Source of the DNA: Bacteroides clarus YIT 12056
GTDB taxonomy: Bacteria; Bacteroidota; Bacteroidia; Bacteroidales; Bacteroidaceae
Length of the DNA: 64,000 bases
Reading direction: 5' to 3'
NCBI RefSeq assembly: GCF_900129655.1
Contig: NZ_FQWK01000006.1
Location: forward strand, 248,001-312,000
This document shows positions 51,330 to 58,914 of the stretch, in pieces. Positions within the stretch are counted from its first letter, which is position 1; each line of letters begins with the position of its first letter. The translations under genes and the position numbers were made by a program. The notes under the pieces were generated by a model. That model worked only from the letters and a program-made list of their open reading frames with translations, had not been told where the DNA came from and did not search any database.

Positions 51330-52475
51330 TTATTTGTCAACCACATAGTGTATTTTAACTTTCACACAGCGATTCAATTTTGCATTCAGTCCCTGTGTAC
51401 TCTTATCATTCACGGTGGCAATAGGATCGGTCAGTGTGTTGAGAGAGAAATTGCTTCCCAGCACTTTCTTGAACCGCTCATTTTCCTTCAGCCATTTGAT
51501 AACCGAATAAGCACGGTTGTGAGCCAATGTCTTATTACGTTCCAAACCAACATTGGCAGCATCCTTACCCGTGTAGTTATCCTGGCTGGTAGCCAATCCC
51601 TCAGCCTGTACGTGCAGTATTCTTCCCTCTTCAAAAATTCTCTTCAGAGCGCTCACGGCTGCGGAGTCGGCAAACTGTCCGGTATAACCTTCGTTACCCT
51701 CGATAGCTGCATATATATCGGCAAAGCTGAACAGTTCGGCATCAGTATCCGGTTTCATGTTTTCTTTCACCAATCCGAGGCCGGCATGCGCATTCAAGCC
51801 ATAAGAAGTGCTCTCTTTATAATTGTCTCCGCTCATCAGGCTTTGATTCTTGGTAGCATTATCCACACGATAGTACCAAGCCTTGTTCCCGCTGTATACA
51901 GGAGCATAGTAATATCCGTTTTTCTCCTTAAAGGCATTCATGCTTTCGGCGTCCATATCCAGTGAAATAGGTGAGGAAGATATTTCATAACCGCGTGAAA
52001 CACCTGCCATACCGGACGACTCACCGGCTTCATCCGTTGCCACATCCGTAGTACGCAATGTCGACAGCGAAGCGCCTGATGCCAAACGTGCAGCTACCGC
52101 ATCATTGTCCTCAAACTTCTTCTGAGTGAAAATACCCGATGCCAAGTAATCGATGGAGTTCACCGCAGCATCAAACACTACCGGAGCATCATCCCGTCCT
52201 GAATAATTGTTCGGGAAGAACACATAAAATACCATTGACTTATATTCAGGACAATCGCTGATAATCTGATTGATGACGGGACGGGTAATATACACCGGTT
52301 TCGCACAAGGCGCACATCTCTCCCAACCGCGTTTCTTGAAGTAATAAGTCATACCGATACGGATACCCGTATTACTGTCGAACCACTTGCTACCTTCGGC
52401 AACAGCCTTATTGGTCACACCATCAAAATTAGTCTGAAACAGGGTAGTATACAATTTCAGGTCTAAAGACAGATT
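51330..52475 (-). pseudogene. OmpA-family outer membrane protein, N-terminus deleted
   Basis: The surviving roughly 380 codons begin inside the beta-barrel (LSLDLKLYTTLFQTNFDG, IRIGMTYYFKKRGWERCAPC) and contain the OmpA-like peptidoglycan-binding domain (GRILHVQAEGLATSQDN, NKTLAHNRAYSVIKWLKENE) to a normal C-terminus (RCVKVKIHYVVDK). There is no signal peptide, and most of the barrel is missing. The only upstream sequence is the 5' part of upxY in another frame. The product could not be secreted, so I call it a deletion-generated pseudogene. Confidence 0.8.
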
Positions 52476-52914
52476 TTACAAACACTCCTTCTACACCGTC
52501 AAACGGACCGCCCAACACACGAACCCGCGTACCTTTGGCCAAATTAATTTCTTCCGGAGTTAGATAAATTAAACGTTCATTATGCAGTCGGGATACGGAA
52601 ATAAACTGCTGCATTCGTATATCCGGCACAATTATAGGAGAGTTTTTACCGGCATCCGGCATCGTGATGTATTGCAGAAACGGAACAGTTCTTTTGGTTT
52701 CCCTGATAATCCGCCGGGTGGTACGAACGAATATCAAATTGTGAACGGCGGGCACCAGTTCTTTCCTTTTCTTGTTATTCTTCTCAAATACTTTATAGCA
52801 CATGGGAACAAAGTTTTCTATAGCCTGTTTATCCAACAGCCGCTTTGCCTCCAGCTCCTTGCAAAAAGGAGCGCGCATAGCAAACCACACTATATTTTCT
52901 TCATCATTATTCAT
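52429..52914 (-). CDS. UpxY-family transcription antiterminator, C-terminus replaced
   Basis: This 161-residue NusG-like protein has the UpxY N-terminal domain (VWFAMRAPFCKELEAKRLLD, FVPMCYKVFEKNNKKRKELV, PAVHNLIFVRTTRRIIRETK) and the start of the KOW domain (LAKGTRVRVLGGPFDGVEGV). The last 14 residues (SVFRPEIVYYPVSD) come from out-of-frame ompA sequence, so the final KOW strands are lost. UpxY proteins allow RNA polymerase to read through long capsule operons. The gene lies next to an inverted-repeat-bounded segment holding a promoter that currently points away from it. Confidence 0.82.
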   Translation of the reverse strand: MNNDEENIVWFAMRAPFCKELEAKRLLDKQAIENFVPMCYKVFEKNNKKRKELVPAVHNLIFVRTTRRIIRETKRTVPFLQYITMPDAGKNSPIIVPDIRMQQFISVSRLHNERLIYLTPEEINLAKGTRVRVLGGPFDGVEGVFVKSVFRPEIVYYPVSD

Positions 52915-53026
52915 GTAAAGTATTTATCAAAACAAGAAAAGCGGATATACTCTTGGCTCCTCAATACCGAACTAATATTCTATATATCAATTGATTATGA
53001 GATAAATTTATTCAATACACCCGTTA

Positions 53027-53433
53027 TACCATTTCTATACAAGAAATAGCACATGTCAATAATTTGCTAATAATCAACCTTATACAAAACGTGTGGATGC
53101 ATTTTGTACTATTAATAAATGATAATTCCGCATGCTTTGTACACCGAAGTCACAGAATAAGACATAGATTGGCTAAGCAATTATAACCCTCTTCCCGAAA
53201 ATCACAAAACAGGAGCGTTTTACTTAACGTTTTCAGCTCGCCTCTGCCAGCTAAATCTCTATTAATCAATAATAAGCAGCCCTATAAATTTTGTCCAAAA
53301 ATCACTTACAACAAATTATCAAGCAATCTTGTTTGTTAATGTATCAAAAAATACATTTCAATTACTCTCATCTTTATCAGAAAAGGTTTACTTTTGCCGA
53401 TAAATCCGTAACGTCTCTTGTATAGAAACGATA
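53027..53433. promoter_or_regulatory. Putative invertible promoter segment (inverton), OFF orientation
   Basis: TACCATTTCTATACAAGAAA (53027-53046) and the reverse complement of TCTCTTGTATAGAAACGATA (53414-53433) match at 17 of 20 positions, with a 13-bp perfect core (53032-53044 / 53416-53428). Between them is a consensus -7 box TACTTTTG (53389-53396) on the plus strand, pointing away from upxY. No TAnnTTTG pointing toward upxY was found between 52915 and 53478. A tyrosine recombinase gene is adjacent. The whole 52915-53478 gap contains no coding sequence I can support. Confidence 0.72.
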
Positions 53434-53478
53434 TAGATTTATACATTATATCGAACAATACAATGTATGGCCGCAAGT

Positions 53479-54393
53479 CTATACCAAAGCTGATAATATG
53501 CTTTGATTAGCCTGATCGATAACGGAACTTTCCAAACTGGCTAAATAGATTTGTGTTGTTTTCTCCGTAGTATGTCCCATTCCTGCACTGATAACCGAAA
53601 TCGGCACATTATGATTGCGTGCCGCCGTAGCCCATGAATGGCGCGCGGTGTAGGAAGACAGCGATATATCGAGGTCAAGAATCTTGGAAATCCTCTTCAA
53701 CAGCTTATTGTAATACCCCAGCGCCGTCTGATACTGGGAAAACGCTATCACCGGATCTTCCGAGGAAATGATGGGAAGAAGGTATTGCGAACGCTTCGTT
53801 TGTCCGGCATACCGGCTGATGATTTTCTGGATAAGAGGCTCGACACGGATGACAAGTTGCTGCCCGGTCTTTTTACGGGTATAGCAGATATAGCCGTCGT
53901 GTATATTCTTTTTACACAGGAACGCCATATCGACAAATGCCATTCCCCGTGTACAATAACTGAAAAGAAACAAGTCGCGGGCCAAGGCCAATGGAGATAA
54001 TGCCGGTAAACTCAACTTACACAAGTCCAGTATGTGCTGTTCGTCTATCGCCCGTTTACGGGTTTTATCCACTCCCGTATATACATTTTGAAAAGGGAAA
54101 GTCTGCTTGACCAGCCGCTTTGTAACCGCCTTATTATATACGGAACGCAAAACCCTCATATAAAATGAAGAGCTGTTACGTAAAACGCCTCTCGACCGGA
54201 GCCAGCTTTCATACCGGATAACCAGCGGCTCATCGAGCAGCCTGAAAGGAATATCCCTGCCTTCCAGAAACAGGGAAAAGCTACTGAGGGTGCGACGGTA
54301 ATTCCTTGCCGTACCCAATTTATTGCTCGATTCGAGCAGTGTAATCTGTTCTTTAAAAAACGAAAGAACATTCGCACTTTTTATTCTTGCCAT
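53479..54393 (-). CDS. Tyrosine recombinase, probable promoter invertase
   Basis: This 304-residue tyrosine recombinase has an N-terminal SAM-like DNA-binding domain (GTARNYRRTLSSFSLFLEG) and a catalytic domain with the box I arginine in FLFSYCTRGMAFVDMAF, the HxxR region in LSSYTARHSWATAARNH, GHTTEKTT and the nucleophile Tyr in TQIYLASLES. The CTRGMAFVDMA motif is typical of Bacteroides integrases that sit next to capsule or surface loci and flip DNA. The inverted repeat at 53414 lies 46 bp beyond its stop. Confidence 0.88.
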   Translation of the reverse strand: MARIKSANVLSFFKEQITLLESSNKLGTARNYRRTLSSFSLFLEGRDIPFRLLDEPLVIRYESWLRSRGVLRNSSSFYMRVLRSVYNKAVTKRLVKQTFPFQNVYTGVDKTRKRAIDEQHILDLCKLSLPALSPLALARDLFLFSYCTRGMAFVDMAFLCKKNIHDGYICYTRKKTGQQLVIRVEPLIQKIISRYAGQTKRSQYLLPIISSEDPVIAFSQYQTALGYYNKLLKRISKILDLDISLSSYTARHSWATAARNHNVPISVISAGMGHTTEKTTQIYLASLESSVIDQANQSILSALV

Positions 54394-54412
54394 ACTTCTA
54401 CTTAATTTGTTA

Positions 54413-54428
54413 GTTACATAAATGTAAC
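54413..54428. promoter_or_regulatory. Palindrome upstream of the recombinase gene
   Basis: GTTACAT-AA-ATGTAAC is a perfect 7-2-7 palindrome 20 bp upstream of the recombinase ATG, well placed for an operator. Confidence 0.4.
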
Positions 54429-54463
54429 AAATCTCTCGAATATCGGCAAGATGAGTGAAAGTA

Positions 54464-55216
54464 CTAATGTTGCATGGCTGTGGTTTCCGAACTCTGCTGC
54501 AAGCGCTTATGTTCTTCCAGCAGCTGCATGTTTTGTTTGGCTTTGGAAAGGAAATCTTTTACAAAAGCGTTTTCCTTAAAAATCAGGGGAGCGGTTCTCA
54601 TTATATCTTCAATCTGGGGTGTCATTATAGGATACGGCAGTGTACTGCACATCATCATAAACACTCCCGGACCAAGCACATTCTCATAATTTTCAATGAT
54701 GAAGTCTTTCACATAATCATTCATCTCTTTGGCTAATGTTTCTTCCTCCTTAGCCAATTGTTCGTGTACATCTTCCAAGTTGGCGCCATCCAACACCATA
54801 CGCGCTTCTTTTCGCTCCAGTTCTCCCATTTCAACTTCCATTGCATTACGCTTCTCTATAAACTCATACAACGCGTTGTTCAACAAGGTTCCCTTAGCCG
54901 ACAGCTGTGAATTGGAAATGATTATCTCAATCCTGCCATCTTCCAGAATCAAAGGCATAATACCCTCGTCATCCATATACAGCGTCACCATCATTACCGA
55001 ATCTACGGGGCCTTTCATCGAAAATAGTCCATGAACCACCTCGGACGAGTCAATTGTTACCCACTGCCCGTTTTGCAGTGTTTTAAGAAATAACATTTTA
55101 CCATCGAGACTGGTTACCGAAGAATTTCCTTCAATCTTATATTTGCGACTACAAGAAGAGAAAGACACAAGTAACAACAAAAAAGGCAAGATATAGTTTA
55201 CATTCATTCTAATCAT
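54464..55216 (-). CDS. DUF4369-like lipoprotein
   Basis: This 250-residue protein has a lipoprotein signal (ILPFLLLLVSFSSC) followed by the beta-rich pattern YKIEGNSSVTSLDGKMLFLK, FSMKGPVDSVMMVTLYMDDE and LILEDGRIEIII, which resembles the DUF4369 domain found N-terminal to thioredoxin-like lipoproteins in Bacteroidetes. The C-terminal half is charged and helical and has no thioredoxin CxxC. Function is unknown; an envelope stress or redox-related role would be a guess. ATG 55207 is an alternative start. Confidence 0.75.
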   Translation of the reverse strand: MIRMNVNYILPFLLLLVSFSSCSRKYKIEGNSSVTSLDGKMLFLKTLQNGQWVTIDSSEVVHGLFSMKGPVDSVMMVTLYMDDEGIMPLILEDGRIEIIISNSQLSAKGTLLNNALYEFIEKRNAMEVEMGELERKEARMVLDGANLEDVHEQLAKEEETLAKEMNDYVKDFIIENYENVLGPGVFMMMCSTLPYPIMTPQIEDIMRTAPLIFKENAFVKDFLSKAKQNMQLLEEHKRLQQSSETTAMQH

Positions 55217-55245
55217 GCAGGAAACGATTTATGAATTACACGCGG

Positions 55246-55253
55246 CAAAGGTA
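55246..55253 (-). promoter_or_regulatory. -7 box of the DUF4369-like gene
   Basis: TACCTTTG on the minus strand lies 29 bp upstream of the ATG at 55216. Confidence 0.55.
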
Positions 55254-55306
55254 TTAATATTCCTTATAAACCGGATAGAAAGAAAGGAATTTTCATTTGG
55301 TTTACG

Positions 55307-55314
55307 TATTTTTG
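55307..55314 (+). promoter_or_regulatory. -7 box of the sulfatase-maturase gene
   Basis: TATTTTTG lies 34 bp before the ATG at 55349, divergent from the DUF4369-like gene. Confidence 0.6.
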
Positions 55315-55348
55315 CACAATCATAAATCATAAAACCGGAGAAATATAC

Positions 55349-56581
55349 ATGTCAACCTATGCTCCTTTCGCCAAACCTCTTTATGTAATGCTCAAACCCG
55401 TAGGGGCTGTATGCAACCTGGCATGCGATTATTGCTATTATCTGGAGAAGTCCAAACTGTATGTAAACAATCCCAAACATGTGATGAGCGATGAACTGCT
55501 GGAAAAGTTCATTGAAGAATATATCAATTCGCAAACGATGCCGCAAGTATTATTCACCTGGCATGGCGGAGAAACCCTGATGCGCCCGTTGGCCTTCTAC
55601 AAAAAGGCTATGGAACTGCAAAAAAAGTACGCCAACGGCCGGACGATTGATAACTGCATACAGACAAACGGTACGTTGCTTACCGACGAATGGTGCGAGT
55701 TCTTCAAAGAGAACAATTGGCTGGTAGGCGTGTCCATCGACGGTCCGCAGGAGTTTCACGACGAGTACCGCAAAAACAGGCTTGGAAAGCCTTCTTTCGT
55801 CAAAGTGATGCAAGGCATCAACCTGCTGAAAAAACATGGGGTGGAATGGAACGCGATGGCGGTAGTAAACGACTTCAACGCCGACTATCCCCTTGAGTTC
55901 TATAATTTCTTTAAAGAGATAGGTTCCCGCTATATCCAGTTCGCTCCTATCGTAGAACGGATCACACCGCATCAAGACGGACGTCATCTGGCTTCACTGG
56001 CCGACAAGGAGAAGGCTGCCGAACTGGCTGATTTCTCCGTCAGTCCGGAACAATGGGGAAACTTCCTCTGCGCCCTGTTCGATGAATGGGTGAAACAAGA
56101 TGTGGGGACTTATTATATCCAGCTCTTCGACTCCACCCTTGCCAACTGGGTGGGTGAGCAACCGGGCGTATGCTCTATGGCAAAGACCTGCGGGCATGCC
56201 GGCGTAATGGAGTTCAACGGTGATGTATATGCCTGCGACCACTTTGTATTTCCGGAATATAAATTAGGAAACATCTATCAGAAAACACTGGTTGAAATGA
56301 TGTACAGCGAGCAACAGCAGGCTTTCGGACTGATGAAACAAAAATCACTCCCTACCCGGTGCCGGGAGTGCGAATGGCTGTTCGCCTGCAACGGCGAATG
56401 TCCTAAAAACCGCTTTGCACATACCGCAAACGGTGAGCCCGGACTGAACTACCTTTGTGCCGGTTACCGGAAATTCTTCAAGCATGTGGCTCCTTACATG
56501 GACTTTATGAAACAGGAATTGCTGAATCAGCGTCCGCCTGCCAATATCATGGACGCCATCCGGGAAGGAAAATTCAAATAA
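55349..56581 (+). CDS. chuR: Anaerobic sulfatase-maturating enzyme (radical SAM/SPASM)
   Basis: This 410-residue enzyme converts an active-site Cys or Ser of sulfatases into formylglycine, which sulfatases need to degrade mucin and glycosaminoglycan sulfates. The radical SAM cluster is in CNLACDYCYYLEK. The SPASM auxiliary-cluster cysteines are in CSMAKTCGHAGV, DVYACDHFVFPEYKLGN, RCRECEWLFACNGECPKNR and YLCAGYRKFF. The sequence closely resembles the Bacteroides thetaiotaomicron protein ChuR/anSME as I remember it. No sulfatase gene is in the window, as expected for an enzyme acting in trans. Confidence 0.9.
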   Translation: MSTYAPFAKPLYVMLKPVGAVCNLACDYCYYLEKSKLYVNNPKHVMSDELLEKFIEEYINSQTMPQVLFTWHGGETLMRPLAFYKKAMELQKKYANGRTIDNCIQTNGTLLTDEWCEFFKENNWLVGVSIDGPQEFHDEYRKNRLGKPSFVKVMQGINLLKKHGVEWNAMAVVNDFNADYPLEFYNFFKEIGSRYIQFAPIVERITPHQDGRHLASLADKEKAAELADFSVSPEQWGNFLCALFDEWVKQDVGTYYIQLFDSTLANWVGEQPGVCSMAKTCGHAGVMEFNGDVYACDHFVFPEYKLGNIYQKTLVEMMYSEQQQAFGLMKQKSLPTRCRECEWLFACNGECPKNRFAHTANGEPGLNYLCAGYRKFFKHVAPYMDFMKQELLNQRPPANIMDAIREGKFK

Positions 56582-56614
56582 CATATAGTAAATTAATTAA
56601 TAACAATAACAAGG

Positions 56615-58774
56615 ATGAAATTAACGAAGTATTTGATTGCGGCTATTGCCGTGCTGACAGTCTGCTCCGTACGCGCAGACGAAGGAATGTGGTTACTGCA
56701 ACTCATGAAGCAGCAGAACTCCACCGACATGATGAAGAAACAGGGATTAAAACTCGAAGCCGATGATTTATATAACCCGAACGGTGTATCACTGAAAGAT
56801 GCCGTCGGTATCTTTGGCGGCGGTTGTACCGGTGAAATCATCTCACCGGAAGGATTAATCCTTACCAATCACCACTGCGGTTACGGAGCAATCCAGCAAC
56901 ACAGCTCGGTAGAACACGATTACCTGACAGACGGTTTCTGGGCTAAAAACCGCAGTGAAGAGTTGCCTACTCCGGGATTGAAATTCCGTTTCGTACATCG
57001 TATCGTAGACATCACCGGCCTCGTAAACGAGAAAGTCAAAGCCGGAGAAGTGACGGAAGTCAATGCGCTGACAGCTCCGTTTCTCAACAAACTCGCCAAA
57101 GAAGAACTGGAAAAGAGCGATTTGAACGGCAAACCGGGTATCGAGGTAAAAGCATTGCCCTTCTATGCAGGAAATAAATTCTACCTGTTCTACTATAAGG
57201 TATATAGCGATGTACGGATGGTAGCCGCTCCCCCCTCCTCAGTAGGAAAGTTCGGCGGTGAAACAGACAACTGGATGTGGCCTCGCCATACGGGCGATTT
57301 CTCCATGTTCCGTATCTATGCCGACAAGAACGGAGAACCTGCCGAATATTCCAAGGACAACGTACCTTTGCAAACTCCTAAATATCTGCCGATTTCCATC
57401 AAAGGCCTGCAAGAGAATGACTATGCCATGATTATGGGCTTCCCCGGCAGAACCAGCCGTTACCTCACCCAATCGGAAGTGAAAGAACGCATGGAAGCAG
57501 ACAACCAAGCCATGATTGACATGCGCGGCGTCCGCCTCGATGTATTGCGCAAATATATGGATGCCAGCGATAAAACCCGTATCCAGTATGCCAATAAGTT
57601 TGCCGGAAGCAGTAACTATTGGAAGAACTCCATCGGCATGAACAAGGCAATCATCGACAACGACGTATTGGGTACCAAAGCGGAACAGGAAAAGAAATTC
57701 GCCGAATTTGCCAAAGGCAAACCTGAATACGAAGGCGTGGTAGACAAGATGGACGGTATCATCGCCAAAAGAATGCCCGTTACCCGCCAGCTCAATTACC
57801 TGTACGAAGCATTGAGCGGCGCCATTGAATTTGGCAGCCCGTACATGATTATGGACAAGATTAAAACCGCGCTGGAAGAGAAAAACGATTCACTGCTCAC
57901 CGCAAGCACGGCGCAACTGGAAGAAGTATTCAACGACATCCACAATAAAGACTACGACCATGAAGTAGACCGCGCCGTAGCCAAAGCCATTTTGCCGGCT
58001 CTCGCCCAAAAGCTGAAACCGGAAGAGCTTCCCGCTTTCTATCTGACCGTTCAGAACAAATACAAAGGCGACTACAACGCTTTTATAGATGATATATACG
58101 ACAACTCCATCCTCTCCAACCGTGCCAACTTTGACAAGTTCATGAAAAAGCCAACCATAAAGGCTATCGAGAAAGACCCCGCCACAGCTTATTCCCGTTC
58201 GAAAGTAGAAAAGTTAAGAGCTGTCGCCATGGAAGAAAAAGCGCTGAGTGAAGGCCTTGACCTGCTGCACAAAGCATATATCCGCGGTTTAGGTGAAATG
58301 AAGCTGCCCGTACCGTCTTATCCGGACGCTAACTTCACCATCCGTCTGACTTACGGTAACGTGAAATCATACAGCCCGCGTGATGCTGTGCACTACAATT
58401 ACTACACCACCACAGACGGTATTCTTGAAAAAGAGAACCCCGAAGACCGTGAGTTCGTAGTACCTGCCAAGCTGAAAGAGCTTATCCTTAATAAAGATTT
58501 CGGACGGTATGCCATGGCGGACGGCACAATGCCCGTTTGCTTCCTGACGACCAACGATATTACCGGCGGTAACTCCGGCAGCCCGGTCATCAATGGTGAA
58601 GGCCAACTTATAGGCTGCGCGTTCGACGGCAACTGGGAATCCCTGAGCGGTGACATCAATTTCGATAACAACCTGCAACGTTGCATCGCACTGGATATCC
58701 GCTACGTACTCTTTATTCTGGAAAAACTGGGAGACTGCGGACACCTGATAAAAGAAATGAACATAGTCGAGTAA
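56615..58774 (+). CDS. Dipeptidyl-peptidase 7-type S46 peptidase
   Basis: This 719-residue periplasmic serine peptidase has a signal peptide ([16 protein letters not shown]), the mature start [10 protein letters not shown], the catalytic His in [14 protein letters not shown], Asp in [16 protein letters not shown] and Ser in [13 protein letters not shown]. The residue 18 after the catalytic Ser is Gly (FDGNWES), which in Porphyromonas gingivalis marks DPP7 (hydrophobic P1) and not DPP11. It releases dipeptides from peptides for amino-acid nutrition. It is paired with the DPP11-type gene downstream. Confidence 0.9.
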   Translation: MKLTKYLIAAIAVLTVCSVRADEGMWLLQLMKQQNSTDMMKKQGLKLEADDLYNPNGVSLKDAVGIFGGGCTGEIISPEGLILTNHHCGYGAIQQHSSVEHDYLTDGFWAKNRSEELPTPGLKFRFVHRIVDITGLVNEKVKAGEVTEVNALTAPFLNKLAKEELEKSDLNGKPGIEVKALPFYAGNKFYLFYYKVYSDVRMVAAPPSSVGKFGGETDNWMWPRHTGDFSMFRIYADKNGEPAEYSKDNVPLQTPKYLPISIKGLQENDYAMIMGFPGRTSRYLTQSEVKERMEADNQAMIDMRGVRLDVLRKYMDASDKTRIQYANKFAGSSNYWKNSIGMNKAIIDNDVLGTKAEQEKKFAEFAKGKPEYEGVVDKMDGIIAKRMPVTRQLNYLYEALSGAIEFGSPYMIMDKIKTALEEKNDSLLTASTAQLEEVFNDIHNKDYDHEVDRAVAKAILPALAQKLKPEELPAFYLTVQNKYKGDYNAFIDDIYDNSILSNRANFDKFMKKPTIKAIEKDPATAYSRSKVEKLRAVAMEEKALSEGLDLLHKAYIRGLGEMKLPVPSYPDANFTIRLTYGNVKSYSPRDAVHYNYYTTTDGILEKENPEDREFVVPAKLKELILNKDFGRYAMADGTMPVCFLTTNDITGGNSGSPVINGEGQLIGCAFDGNWESLSGDINFDNNLQRCIALDIRYVLFILEKLGDCGHLIKEMNIVE

Positions 58775-58800
58775 CCGTTATTTTCCCGGCTACACACAAT

Positions 58801-58867
58801 ACGACTGAGGTACCCTAAGTATACGACTGAGATACCCTCAGTCGTATACTTAGGGTACCTCAGTCGT
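58801..58867. repeat. 67-bp perfect hairpin with 31-bp arms
   Basis: 58801-58831 (ACGACTGAGGTACCC...) and 58837-58867 (...GGGTACCTCAGTCGT) are perfect reverse complements around ATACC. ACGACTGAG also occurs as a direct repeat inside the left arm, and the GTACCC/ATACCC/GGGTAC words are 21-22 bp apart. It lies 26 bp after the DPP7 stop and 47 bp before the DPP11 start, with no T-run. Confidence 0.9.
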
Positions 58868-58914
58868 ACACAGAGACTCCCCCCTCTCATAATACCTTCT
58901 AACGCACATTTATT

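Noticed and set aside
53340..53357. ATGTAT...ATACAT inverted repeat within the inverton as the recombination site
   Set aside because: It is only 6 bp, adjacent to itself with no intervening promoter; the 20-bp repeats at 53027 and 53414 are far better candidates.
55349..56581. Radical SAM/SPASM enzyme as the maturase for the PqqD-like protein (RiPP cluster)
   Set aside because: The sequence matches anaerobic sulfatase-maturating enzymes in all its motifs, has its own promoter, and lies outside the island beyond the recombinase and the lipoprotein gene.
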